Positions 53,059 through 60,898 of a DNA stretch of 64,000 nt are shown here, in pieces. Numbering within the stretch: the first letter of the stretch is position 1; each line of letters starts with the position of its first letter. Location of the stretch: positions 186,001-250,000 of the forward strand of contig NZ_JAGGOI010000029.1 in the NCBI RefSeq assembly GCF_018614585.1, written 5' to 3'. The translations under genes were made by a program, and so were the position numbers. The notes below the pieces were generated by a model. The model saw only the letters and a list, made by a program, of their open reading frames with translations, had not been told where the DNA came from and ran no database searches. Origin of the DNA: Streptomyces sp. ISL-1 (GTDB lineage: Bacteria; Actinomycetota; Actinomycetes; Streptomycetales; Streptomycetaceae).

Positions 53059-53133
53059 GGGTGCGTAGCTCAGTGGTAGAGCGCTGCTCTTACAAAGCAG
53101 ATGTCGGCGGTTCGAAACCGTCCGCGCCCACCA
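53059..53133 (+). tRNA. tRNA-Val (anticodon TAC)
   Basis: 75-nt cloverleaf. The acceptor stem is GGGTGCG/CGCGCCC (one G-T pair), the D-arm TAGCTCAGTGGTAGAGC, the anticodon arm CTGCTCTTACAAAGCAG with TAC, the T-arm CGGCGGTTCGAAACCGTCCG, then discriminator A and encoded CCA. It is the insertion site of the integrated element to its right; the tRNA is intact, as expected when the element carries the replacement 3' end. Confidence 0.95.
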
Positions 53134-53157
53134 ACGCTTGACCAGGCAAAATAATTC

Positions 53158-53195
53158 GAACAGCCCCTCGGAATGATCTTCCGAGGGGCTGTTTT
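53158..53195. terminator. Terminator between tRNA-Val and integrase
   Basis: 15-bp stem (AACAGCCCCTCGGAA / TTCCGAGGGGCTGTT) with a 5-nt loop and a TTTT run. Left of it, the tRNA 3' end and following ~25 bp should contain the left attachment site, which cannot be delimited without the right end. Confidence 0.8.
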
Positions 53196-53228
53196 CATGT
53201 GTGCTGGGAACGTCCTGGGAACATGGCG

Positions 53229-54791
53229 TCAGGCAGCCGCCTCATCGGGAACATCGGTCTCCCCACTCGGCTGCTGGGCCGTGCTCTTGCGCGGCACCAG
53301 TTGCACCGGGGCCTCAGCCTGCGCCTTCTCGAACTGCGGGAGTACGGAGGTGTAGGTATCCGCGGTGAGCTGGTACGACGAGTGCCCGAGCATCGCCTGG
53401 ATCGCTTTCATGTGGACGCCGGCTGCCAGCGACAGCGTGGCAGCGCAGTGGCGCAGGTCGTGCAGCCGGATCGGGGGAAGGCCGTGCTTGCTCAGGAGGC
53501 GGTCGAAGACCTGACGCAGGTACTCGGGGTGGTAGGCCCGACCGTCCTCCCAGGTGAAGACCCGGCCAGTGTCATGCCAGATCTTCGGCTGCTCGCCGTT
53601 CCTGCGCTTAGCCTGCTGATGTTCCTCCCATTCCTTGCGCTCCTCCTGCTGGCGATCCTTCCAGAGTCGGAGCAGCTCGAGCGTCTGGGAGTCCAGCGAG
53701 ACGGTGCGGGCGCCGCTGTCGCTCTTGGGTGTGTCCTCCCATACCTCGTAGGACAGCGCGACCAGTTGCTCGCTGATGTGCACTACGCCTGCATCGAGGT
53801 TGGCTTCGCTCCAGGGCAGGCCGCATGCCTCGCCGCGGCGTACTCCCCGGAAGACCATGAGGTGGAACATGAGGTAGAGGCGGTGCTCGGCTACGGCGTC
53901 GAGGAACTGCCCGGTCTGTTCGGGCGTCCAGACCATGACCTTGCCGGGCTTCTTACCGGTCTTCCGCCACGCTTCGACACGTTCGGGCGTCCAGACGTGC
54001 GGCTTGGGCTTGCGGTAGCTCGGCAGGACAACGTCCTTGGTCCAGTTCTGCGAGATCAAGCGGGCTTTCACTGCGTCGTCGAGAGCGGCACTGAGCGTGT
54101 TGTTCATCCGCAGCTGTGTGCCTGCTCCGGTGATGTGGCGGGGCTTCTTCCTGGCTTCGCGTAGTGCTTCCTTGGCCTTGTTCCAAGCCTGTCGCAGCTC
54201 CCGGCGCTGCGGCTTGGCCGCTTGGCGCCACTTCTCGTGGGTGGTCCGCTCGGCAGCCAGTGCCGCCCTCGCTGCGTCGATGTTCTTCGCGTGCTGTTCG
54301 TTGCGTGCCCAGATGGCTTCGAACATTTCCTGTATCTGGCGGGTGCGAAGGTCGCGGAGCTTGATGTGGCCGATTGCGGGGATGAAGACGCGCTCGATGT
54401 AGTCCTCGTAGCCGAGGCGGGTGGACCGTTTCAGGTCTACTCGGGTGGCGATCCAGCGGCGCAGGTAGTCGGCCACGGTCTCGTCAGAGAGGACATCGAT
54501 GCCGTCTTGTGCGGCTTCCCAGACCTCTTTCGCTGCGTCGGCGGCTTGCTTTTGCGTGCGGTAGCCGCCCTTCTTGGCTCGCCTGCGCTTGCCGCCAGGG
54601 CCGGTTGGGAGTTCGAAGCTGTAGTACCAGGAGCCGTGGTCGCGCTTCTTGAGGAGAGTGCAGGCGGTCTCCAGGTAGCCGATCTTTGGTGTGCCGTCGG
54701 CGTTGAGGACCGGTTGTCCCTTCTTCGGGCCGCTCTTGTAGGTCAGTGGCCCCTTGCAGGTGCATCGCTTGTAGGTCTTGTCCTCGAACAC
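53229..54791 (-). CDS. int: Tyrosine recombinase (phage integrase)
   Basis: 520-aa site-specific recombinase. The N-terminal arm-binding region contains KTYKRCTCKG and a KKGGYRTQKQAADAAKEVW Arm-DNA-type segment. A core-binding SAM-like domain (TVADYLRRWIATRVDLKRST) is interrupted by a charged coiled coil. The catalytic domain carries RGVRRGEACGL, LHDLRHCAATL, LGHSS and the tyrosine in ADTYTSVLP. It points towards the tRNA gene 95 bp away, which it should use as attB. GTG 54791 with GAAGGGG about 8 nt upstream. Confidence 0.95.
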   Translation of the reverse strand: MFEDKTYKRCTCKGPLTYKSGPKKGQPVLNADGTPKIGYLETACTLLKKRDHGSWYYSFELPTGPGGKRRRAKKGGYRTQKQAADAAKEVWEAAQDGIDVLSDETVADYLRRWIATRVDLKRSTRLGYEDYIERVFIPAIGHIKLRDLRTRQIQEMFEAIWARNEQHAKNIDAARAALAAERTTHEKWRQAAKPQRRELRQAWNKAKEALREARKKPRHITGAGTQLRMNNTLSAALDDAVKARLISQNWTKDVVLPSYRKPKPHVWTPERVEAWRKTGKKPGKVMVWTPEQTGQFLDAVAEHRLYLMFHLMVFRGVRRGEACGLPWSEANLDAGVVHISEQLVALSYEVWEDTPKSDSGARTVSLDSQTLELLRLWKDRQQEERKEWEEHQQAKRRNGEQPKIWHDTGRVFTWEDGRAYHPEYLRQVFDRLLSKHGLPPIRLHDLRHCAATLSLAAGVHMKAIQAMLGHSSYQLTADTYTSVLPQFEKAQAEAPVQLVPRKSTAQQPSGETDVPDEAAA

Positions 54792-54916
54792 CCGATATAC
54801 CCCTTCGACGACTATGCGTTGCTGGCTTGCGTGATCGTTATCAATCTTGCTTGGGCTGTCGGACAGTGCCGTATGCTGCGTGGTCAGTTGGCGCGGGGGA
54901 GAAGCGGCAACTGGAG

Positions 54917-55177
54917 ATGACAGAGCAGGGTCCTGAGGAGAACGCTGCGGCGCAGCCCGGCGCTATGGGGCTTGAGGAGCTTCAGGCGCTGCCGGCGACG
55001 GTGAATGTGGTAACGGCTGCGCGGGCTTTGGGGATTGGGCCGAGCAAGGCGTATGCGCTGATCAGGAGTGGTGAGTTCCCGGTCAAGACGCTGCCGCTGG
55101 GTAACACGGTGCGTGTGCCGACGGCGGCGTTGTGGAAGGCGCTGGGTGTTGAGGCGCTGACGGCTGCGCGGGGGTGA
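54917..55177 (+). CDS. Excisionase-like helix-turn-helix protein
   Basis: 86-aa protein. Residues 29-78 form a MerR-like winged helix-turn-helix (NVVTAARALGIGPSKAYALI, then RVPTAALWKAL) found in recombination directionality factors and phage Xis-like proteins. It is divergent from int over 125 bp, the usual int/xis arrangement. In that gap CTGTCGGACAG is a short inverted repeat. The ribosome site is weak, so ATG 54917 is tentative (an in-frame Met at codon 17 also exists). Confidence 0.75.
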   Translation: MTEQGPEENAAAQPGAMGLEELQALPATVNVVTAARALGIGPSKAYALIRSGEFPVKTLPLGNTVRVPTAALWKALGVEALTAARG

Positions 55178-55299
55178 ACGCCTAGCGGGTGGCATATGCC
55201 CGCCTCATGGTGTGAGGCAACCTTTGCAGCAATGTGACCTACCTTGGTTACAGTTATATGTGTCACTGGGGGTCGGTCCAACGCGAGGGGAGCTGCCAG

Positions 55300-56259
55300 G
55301 TGCCACGGCTGTACGGGTTCGAGGACATGGCGTACCGGCGGCTGCGCGAGCCGGAGGCGGCTGCTCTCCGACAGGCGGCTAGCCGCCGCTTGGAGGAGCA
55401 GTCGTATCCGGCGATCACGGACTGGATGAACGCCGAGGGGCATCGGACGACGCGCGGTGGTGTGTGGCGGCCGGCCGCCTTGGCGAACGTGCTGGACCAC
55501 CCGGCGATTGCTGGCCTTACTGAGGACGAGAACGGTGAGCTGGTGAGCAGCGGTGGCCCGCAGATCATCACGCCCGAGGAGTTCCTGGCCATCCGCGCGC
55601 TCCGCCCGTCCAACGATCCCGCCAATGACCGGGCGGAGCAGCGTGAGTACCTCCTGACGGGCGGCGCGAGTGTGTGCGGCCTGTGCACGAAGTGGCTCGA
55701 CGCGTCGCCCTCGGGAAGTGGGAGCCGGGGCTACCGGTGCACCCCGAGCACGCGGCAGCATCCTGGCGGCTGCGGCAAGGTGCGGATCAATGCTGACCTG
55801 CTGGAAACGTACGTGGCGGAGCACGTTCTGGCGGAGCTGGCCAAGCCTGAGGTGCATGCCCTTCTGGAAGCGGCGCGGGATCAGGTGCTCGTTGAGGTTG
55901 AGCAGTTGCGCAAGGACATCCAAGCGGCCCGTGCGCAGCAGAAGGAGCTCGGGGAGGACTATGCCCGGCGGGAGATTTCGAAGGAGTCTTTCAAGACGGC
56001 CGACCGAGAGTTGTCGAAGAGTATCCGGGATGCCGAGGTGCGGGTACGGATCCTGGAGCAGGTCAAGAACGCGCCGTTGGGCGGCGTGCCCGACTTGGTG
56101 CGGTGGTGGAAGCATGCGCCGCTGCGTTCCAAGAAGGGGCTGGTGATGCTGATGCTGGAGCAGGTGGTGGTGTATCCGGCTGCGTCCCGTGGGTCGCGCA
56201 CGGTGGACAGCGATCGCGTGGCGTTGCACTGGCGTAGCTGGACCCAGGTCCCGGCGTAG
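55300..56259 (+). CDS. Serine-recombinase-like protein without catalytic domain
   Basis: 319-aa protein equivalent to the C-terminal two thirds of a large serine recombinase. It starts with the recombinase domain (RRLREPEAAALRQAASRRLE, then AALANVLDHPAIAGL). A zinc ribbon follows (CGLCTKWL...YRCTPSTRQHPGGCGKVRIN), then a long coiled coil (VEVEQLRKDIQAARAQQKEL) and a C-terminal strand region. The N-terminal resolvase domain with the catalytic Ser is absent, so it cannot recombine DNA by itself. GTG 55300 has GGGGAG 7 nt upstream. It may bind att-like DNA or be a decayed second integrase. Confidence 0.72.
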   Translation: MPRLYGFEDMAYRRLREPEAAALRQAASRRLEEQSYPAITDWMNAEGHRTTRGGVWRPAALANVLDHPAIAGLTEDENGELVSSGGPQIITPEEFLAIRALRPSNDPANDRAEQREYLLTGGASVCGLCTKWLDASPSGSGSRGYRCTPSTRQHPGGCGKVRINADLLETYVAEHVLAELAKPEVHALLEAARDQVLVEVEQLRKDIQAARAQQKELGEDYARREISKESFKTADRELSKSIRDAEVRVRILEQVKNAPLGGVPDLVRWWKHAPLRSKKGLVMLMLEQVVVYPAASRGSRTVDSDRVALHWRSWTQVPA

Positions 56260-56296
56260 CTGCCGCAGGTCTATTAGGTCCAGTTCGTACAGGTGG

Positions 56297-56322
56297 GCCC
56301 GGGTTCCACAGTGAACCCGGGC
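56297..56322. terminator. Hairpin between convergent recombinase-like and PucR-like genes
   Basis: 10-bp perfect arms GCCCGGGTTC / GAACCCGGGC, loop CACAGT. Confidence 0.7.
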
Positions 56323-56352
56323 TCGCGCCCGTCTAGTCCTTTGGGTAGTCCT

Positions 56353-57981
56353 CTATCCAGCCGGCGGGAGGTGTGTCTCCGCGCTCGGATCCAGGAAGCG
56401 ATCGAAGAAGCCTTGGTGAGAGATGCCGCACGCGCGTGGGGGCGTCGGGATGTCACCGGCAATGAACAGGGCGATGACCAGGTCATGGCCTCCCGAAGCG
56501 CCCGCCAGGAGGGTTCGCTGTAGCAGCCGTTCCGCGCTTCGCAAGTGTCCACGGACGGTCTGTGGGTGTATGCCGAGCTCCGTTGCTGCGCAGTCGGCGC
56601 TGGCATTGTGGGCGAACCACACGCGGAGAGTTCGCCTCAGGTTCCGGTCATCCTGGTTCAGCGGAGCGAGCGTCATCTCAGCCCACGCTTTGGTCGAGGG
56701 CGTGGACAGCAACTCTTGGAGGCCTGCCTCGGCTTGGTCCGAGTTCTTGCGGCGACCAACTGGAGCTGCCGCGTCGATCTGGAGCGCCAGGTCGAGTACG
56801 GCGCAGGCCTGCACGTCGCTGAGGTCGAGTTGAAGCAGTTCAGCGGCCTTCTTGAAGCGGCTGGCGACGGTGTTGCGGTGCACATCGAGGACCTTGGCCA
56901 CTTTGGTCGTGGGAAACGCCAGGGCGAGGCGGACGGTGGTGAAGAGGTCGTCTCGTTCTGCCCGAGAGGCGTTGATGAGCGGCTGCAGGAATGCCTCTGC
57001 CCAGTGGTACGCCTCTTCCTGATCGATTACGGCCGTGAGCTGTGCGTGGCTGTTGTACTGCCACGCTCGCTCCGGTAGGTGCTGAGCGACGCTCAGAGCG
57101 CGGGCCGCGTCCCGATATGCGTCGGCCGTATGCGCGAGAGCTGCGGCCTCACTGATCCCGAGATAATGGCCGTACAGGGCCGCTGTGACCCTGCGCAGTG
57201 TGGCGTCGACCGACTCGCTGCCTTGTGCCGACGGGGGTTCGTTGTCTGCGGGCGCGACAACGATGAGATGGTTGTCGTAAGCCGGGCATGGGACCAGCAG
57301 AGCCCCGTCGATGAGTGCCGGTTCCGGAGTGGGCATTGTCACCCCCGGCGGCGATGGATTCCTGATCTCTTGCTGGATGATCTCTGCCGTGTAATGGCGG
57401 TCTCCTGTGGAGCAGTCCACGATGTAGACGCGGACGGTGTCGGCCAGCGCGCCGGATGCGAGGCTGGCGGCCGCACGGCGAGCAAACGTCGCCTGGCCGC
57501 TCATCAGCAGTTGCAAGATCGCCACATGCACTTCTGCGGCGGCTTCGTGTACCTGGTGCCAGGCATGCTCGAGACTGAGGGCTGGCAGGAGGAGCGCCAG
57601 GACATCGGCAACGCGGGAAACCGCCTCGGCTGCTTCTGGCGGATATGGCTTGGTCCGGGCCGCCGCCAGGACGGCATGGGGGGCCTCGGGTCCGATGGCG
57701 AACAGCCGGGCCTTCAACGCCCTCTCGTCCAGTACCGCCGACTTCAGCTCCCCGGCAGCCACACGCGAGATCTCATCCGCTGCTGGGGCAAGGACCTCGT
57801 GGGCAGCCTTTGATGAGGCGGCGAGAGGAAAGCCGTCGGAATTGGTGAGCATCACGTGGCCATCGACAACCTCCGCCAGCCATCCGACCAGGCGGCGCAG
57901 ATTGGGAGCTATGGCTTGGCGCCGGATCTGCTGAAGGAGCCTGCGCTCCAGCCGTTCCTGTCGCCTTTCATGGCCGACCAT
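56353..57981 (-). CDS. PucR-like helix-turn-helix regulator of the element
   Basis: 542-aa regulator. The N-terminal half is a sensor-like domain (VVDGHVMLTNSDGFPLAASS, HAWHQVHEAAAEVHVAILQL). Two PucR-type helix-turn-helix segments follow: TKVAKVLDVHRNTVASRFKK and CAATELGIHPQTVRGHLRSA. Regulators of this kind occur in streptomycete integrative elements and control element functions. ATG 57981 or GTG 57987 (GGGGG 8 nt upstream of the latter) is the start. Confidence 0.78.
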   Translation of the reverse strand: MVGHERRQERLERRLLQQIRRQAIAPNLRRLVGWLAEVVDGHVMLTNSDGFPLAASSKAAHEVLAPAADEISRVAAGELKSAVLDERALKARLFAIGPEAPHAVLAAARTKPYPPEAAEAVSRVADVLALLLPALSLEHAWHQVHEAAAEVHVAILQLLMSGQATFARRAAASLASGALADTVRVYIVDCSTGDRHYTAEIIQQEIRNPSPPGVTMPTPEPALIDGALLVPCPAYDNHLIVVAPADNEPPSAQGSESVDATLRRVTAALYGHYLGISEAAALAHTADAYRDAARALSVAQHLPERAWQYNSHAQLTAVIDQEEAYHWAEAFLQPLINASRAERDDLFTTVRLALAFPTTKVAKVLDVHRNTVASRFKKAAELLQLDLSDVQACAVLDLALQIDAAAPVGRRKNSDQAEAGLQELLSTPSTKAWAEMTLAPLNQDDRNLRRTLRVWFAHNASADCAATELGIHPQTVRGHLRSAERLLQRTLLAGASGGHDLVIALFIAGDIPTPPRACGISHQGFFDRFLDPSAETHLPPAG

Positions 57982-58514
57982 GCACACCGCGGGCACCCCC
58001 AGACGCCGCTTGGACCGAGCAGCAGTGCGGCGGGGCCCACGTGGGGTAAGCGCCGTGCACCCGCGCGGGCGGCGCCAGTGGGGTGGCGCCAGCGGCAGAT
58101 TGAACGTCAACTTTGCGCCATCATCAAAATATTTGCCCGAGTACATGTCAACGTCACCAAAACCACGGGGCTTTGAGGGCGTGACGAACGCGTCAGAGGG
58201 TAGGTGGGCCGGTTTACCTGCATAGATACATCAAGCCACTTGACGTTCGGAGAGCCGACGCATGGCGGGGAGCCTCCACGTTCGACCGACAACGGTCGTC
58301 TTTGCTGGTGTGCGCCGCGATAAGGAGTGGTCCATGCACTGTGCACCGGGAGTCAGCACCATGGCTGGTTTCTGGCTAGCGTCGCCTACGCCGTCGAAGC
58401 GCGGATTCCGCTTACCGCGCAGGTCAGCTTGCGCACGCACGCGCAGACCACCCCGACGACGCGATGACCGGCTGACGTGGAGCGCGGACGCCGGTCTCTT
58501 ACGGGAGGAATGGC
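57982..58514. other. Gene-free divergent region in the element
   Basis: 533 bp without a supported gene. It contains the candidate minus-strand promoter at 58123-58151, a slightly AT-richer stretch at 58115-58170, and the GGGAGGAA ribosome site of the 63-aa gene at its right end. Confidence 0.5.
58123..58151 (-). promoter_or_regulatory. Candidate promoter of PucR-like gene
   Basis: On the minus strand TTGACA (58151-58146), a 17-bp spacer and TTTGAT (58128-58123). The -35 is perfect; the -10 is one base off TANNNT. It gives a leader of about 135 nt. Confidence 0.45.
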
Positions 58515-58706
58515 ATGGCCGAGCTCGATCTGGAACGCGTCGCCGCACTGTCGAAGGAGCCCTCGCGCGTACTCAATCCCGACATGGCGCCGGCGGATGC
58601 GGCGAGAGCTGCGCGCATGGCCGTGGACCTGCTCGCCGTGATGCCGGACTCGGAGAAGCCCGTGCGGAGGCTGGCAGGTGAGGACGATGGCGCTTCCTCC
58701 CCATAG
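58515..58706 (+). CDS. Small hypothetical protein of the element
   Basis: 63-aa protein, MAELDLERVAALSKEPSRVL, with an Ala-rich helix (DMAPADAARAARMAVDLLAV). No known family. The main support is a strong ribosome site (GGGAGGAA, 5 nt before the ATG). Codon third positions are GC-rich like a real gene. Confidence 0.5.
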   Translation: MAELDLERVAALSKEPSRVLNPDMAPADAARAARMAVDLLAVMPDSEKPVRRLAGEDDGASSP

Positions 58707-58895
58707 ATAGATGACATTGTTGAAGGCGTGATGTACGTTCGTGACGCCGGCCGGGGACATCTGTCGCAGCGTCCCAACCGGCAGCGCCGTGCTGTACGGC
58801 GGCGCCCTTCCCTGCTCCTCGCGGGTGGCCGACCCCCCGCGCCCCGCCCGCGAGGAGCTGGCCGCAATCGGTGCGGTCGTTGGGGTGCGTGATGG

Positions 58896-58939
58896 GAGTC
58901 GAGCCCGTCGCGGTCGTGAGACCGCGGCGGGCTCGACTC
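58896..58939. other. Long near-perfect hairpin
   Basis: 20-bp arms GAGTCGAGCCCGTCGCGGTC / GACCGCGGCGGGCTCGACTC with loop GTGA and a single G-T pair. No U tract follows, so it may be a structured RNA or a protein site rather than a terminator. Confidence 0.6.
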
Positions 58940-59023
58940 GTATCCGGGTGCCGTGCGGCTCCCGGCGCCCTTGCATCCGCCTTCCCCTCCCGGCGGCCGG
59001 ACGAGTCGCCGGAGAAGTCCGGT

Positions 59024-59043
59024 GAATTCCAAATTTGGAATTC
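59024..59043. promoter_or_regulatory. 20-bp perfect AT-rich palindrome
   Basis: GAATTCCAAATTTGGAATTC, 119 bp before the parB-like start, followed by another GAATTCC at 59056. A candidate operator or centromere-like site for the adjacent ParB. Confidence 0.65.
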
Positions 59044-59055
59044 GGAAATTAAAAG

Positions 59056-59098
59056 GAATTCCCACTTGCTTTAGAGGTGTATGCGATTAAGATATAAG
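59056..59098 (+). promoter_or_regulatory. AT-rich promoter element, copy 1 (parB-like gene)
   Basis: Ordered blocks GAATTCC (59056), TAGAGGTGTA (59072) and TAAGATATAAG (59088). Within it TTGCTT (59066-59071), a 16-bp spacer and TAAGAT form a good promoter. The same blocks recur before the gene at 60455. Confidence 0.65.
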
Positions 59099-59162
59099 TG
59101 TAAGAACAAAGGGAAAACCACACAGGACGGTTTTCCTCGGAATTAAGGAAGGCGCGGGAGAA

Positions 59163-60284
59163 ATGTTCACGAACCTCAAGATTGAAGAGATCGCCCCCAA
59201 CCCCGACCAGCCCCGTAAGTTCTTCGACGAGGAGGCGCACGAGGAGCTGAAGGGCAGCATCACGGAGAACGGCCTCCTTCAGCCGGTCGTTGTTCGCCCG
59301 GTCGAGGGTGCCAAGGTCCCGTACATGCTGATCGCGGGCGAGCGCCGGTGGAGGGCTTGCAAGGCGGCCGGCCTGGAGGTCGTCCCGGCCAAGGTCATCG
59401 AGGGTGCCAGCGAGGAGCAGGCGTACGTCCTCAGCATCGCTGAGAACGTAAACCGTGCGGACATGACGATCATGGAGGAGGCCGGTGCGTACGCCGACCT
59501 CAAGGCCGCCGGATGGACCCCGGCGAAGATCGCCAAGCAGTTCGGCAAGACGGAGACGCACATCACGTGGCGGCTGGGTCTGCTGACCCTCCGCCCGGAA
59601 GTGGCGGAGATGGTCGACAAGGGGCAGATCAAGAACAACCTGGCCTGGCACATCGCCCAGCTCAGCCCGGCGAACCAGATGGTGGCGGCCATGCGGTACG
59701 TGCGCGGCGACTTCGACAGCGAGGCCGAGGCGCAGCACTTCGCCAACGGCCTCAAGATGATGGAGCAGCAGACCTCCCTTACCAACGAGAAGGCACCGAC
59801 GGCCGAGGAGGAGGACAAGCGCAAGAAGGCCAAGGCCAAGGCGAAGGATGGGCTCGGCAGGGCCGAGGAGGTCCTGATCCCGCTGCTGGAGGAGCTGGCG
59901 GAGAAGAAGCCCGAAGACCTGGCCGTCATCCTGGGCGACGACCTCGCCCGCCACCTGCGGGTCGTCGGCCGCCTCCACGCCAAGGTTCAGATGGTTCGGA
60001 ACCTGCTGAGCAAGGCCCAGGGCATCCAGCGGGCCATGGAGCAGGAGTTCAACAAGGCGGCCGTCGAGGTCCAGCAGGAGGCGGCGGCGAAGAAGGGCGA
60101 AGAGGCGGCGAAGTCCGAGGCGGCCGAGGCTGAGGAGCCCGAGGCCAAGGCGGCGGCTAAGCCGCAGCCCACGGAGAAGAAGGCAGCTGCGAAGCCCGCG
60201 GCCCCGAAGCCCGCGGCGGCCACCACCTCCAAGGCCCCGGCGCGGCGGACGCCCGCCAAGAAGGCCGAAGCTGCGGCGAAGTAG
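59163..60284 (+). CDS. ParB/RepB/Spo0J family protein with H1-like tail
   Basis: 373-aa DNA-binding protein. The ParB N-terminal domain shows IAPNPDQPRKFFDEEAHEEL, LLQPVVVRPV, the CTP/Arg patch AGERRWRACKAAGLEVVPAK and SIAENVNRADMTIMEEAGAY. A helix-turn-helix (TPAKIAKQFGKTETHITWRL) follows near residue 120. The last ~70 residues are Ala/Lys/Pro repeats (KKAAAKPAAPKPAAATTSKA) like histone H1. No parA gene is adjacent. It may regulate or package element DNA rather than partition it. Ribosome site GGGAG before the ATG. Confidence 0.9.
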   Translation: MFTNLKIEEIAPNPDQPRKFFDEEAHEELKGSITENGLLQPVVVRPVEGAKVPYMLIAGERRWRACKAAGLEVVPAKVIEGASEEQAYVLSIAENVNRADMTIMEEAGAYADLKAAGWTPAKIAKQFGKTETHITWRLGLLTLRPEVAEMVDKGQIKNNLAWHIAQLSPANQMVAAMRYVRGDFDSEAEAQHFANGLKMMEQQTSLTNEKAPTAEEEDKRKKAKAKAKDGLGRAEEVLIPLLEELAEKKPEDLAVILGDDLARHLRVVGRLHAKVQMVRNLLSKAQGIQRAMEQEFNKAAVEVQQEAAAKKGEEAAKSEAAEAEEPEAKAAAKPQPTEKKAAAKPAAPKPAAATTSKAPARRTPAKKAEAAAK

Positions 60285-60287
60285 AGC

Positions 60288-60317
60288 AGAGGGGGCGCGG
60301 CGGTGGCCGCGCCCTCT
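60288..60317 (+). terminator. Terminator after parB-like gene
   Basis: Stem AGAGGGGGCGCGGC / GCCGCGCCCTCT with one bulge, then TCTT. Confidence 0.7.
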
Positions 60318-60388
60318 CTTCCCTCCAGGGCGAAGCGTGGGCGCGGCCGGGCTTCCGGCGGCGCCCGCTTTATTTCCAATTTGCCTCC

Positions 60389-60430
60389 GAATTCCATGTT
60401 AATAGAGCAGTAATTGTCATAAGATATAAG
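60389..60430 (+). promoter_or_regulatory. AT-rich promoter element, copy 2
   Basis: GAATTCC (60389), TAGAGCAGTA (60403) and TAAGATATAAG (60420) repeat copy 1 in order and spacing (31 versus 32 bp overall). TAAGAT is the likely -10. The start codon follows only 24 nt later with GGAAAGGAA between. Confidence 0.65.
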
Positions 60431-60454
60431 CAAGAGTAACGGAAAGGAATTACG

Positions 60455-60677
60455 GTGGCGATTGAATTTCAGGGCAAGGTCTGGACCCTCGCATCGGATG
60501 ACGGCTACGCCAACCCCCGGGGGCCCGGTCGCCCAGCTCACCGTGGAGGCGGTCAGCGAGGCCAAAAAGGCCCACGAGGAGCGGCGGCACCTGGACTGCG
60601 TGAACTGGACCCACGCCGCGAACTGGATGCTGGAAGGGTTCTGGATAACGGATTCCAGCGAGGCGTCCGGCCAATGA
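60455..60677 (+). CDS. Small element protein with apparent frameshift
   Basis: GTG 60455 has an excellent ribosome site (GGAAAGGAA) and reads MAIEFQGKVWTLASDDGYAN. After a CCCCCGGGGG run at 60514-60523 this frame becomes unlike protein. The +1 frame continues plausibly as GGPVAQLTVEAVSEAKKAHE to WITDSSEASGQ and stops at 60677. Removing one C restores a single ~73-aa protein. It is a sequencing error, a mutation or, less likely, programmed shifting. No family recognised. Confidence 0.55.
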
Positions 60678-60682
60678 GCGCC

Positions 60683-60712
60683 GGTGGGGGCGCGGCGCTG
60701 CGCGCCCCCACC
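60683..60712 (+). terminator. Terminator after small element gene
   Basis: 12-bp perfect arms GGTGGGGGCGCG / CGCGCCCCCACC, 6-nt loop. Confidence 0.75.
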
Positions 60713-60898
60713 ACTTCCGGAGCAGTGCCCGCTCCGGTGGGCGTCGAGCCGTGCGCGCACGGCGGCGCGCTCTCCCTGCGCGCACGGTGCCGCTCAGGTC
60801 CTTGCTGGCCCGAGCGGGGCGGCATCATCGGTCACCCGGGCCCGCCGGCGGCAGCGTCGACGGGCCCGGCGTCTGAGCACCACGAAAGGAATGGCCAA

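Larger units (their letters stand above)
58707..59162. other. Gene-free region upstream of parB-like gene
   Basis: 456 bp. The left part is GC-rich and contains the 58896-58939 hairpin. The right part (about 59015-59160) is strikingly AT-rich and holds a 20-bp palindrome and the promoter element of the parB-like gene. Confidence 0.6.

Noticed and set aside
55234-55299. Extra N-terminal codons (from GTG 55234) for the recombinase-like protein
   Set aside because: No ribosome site precedes them and they do not supply a resolvase domain; GTG 55300 has GGGGAG at good spacing.
59024-59043. Palindrome as a chromosomal parS site
   Set aside because: The sequence does not match GTTTCACGTGAAAC.
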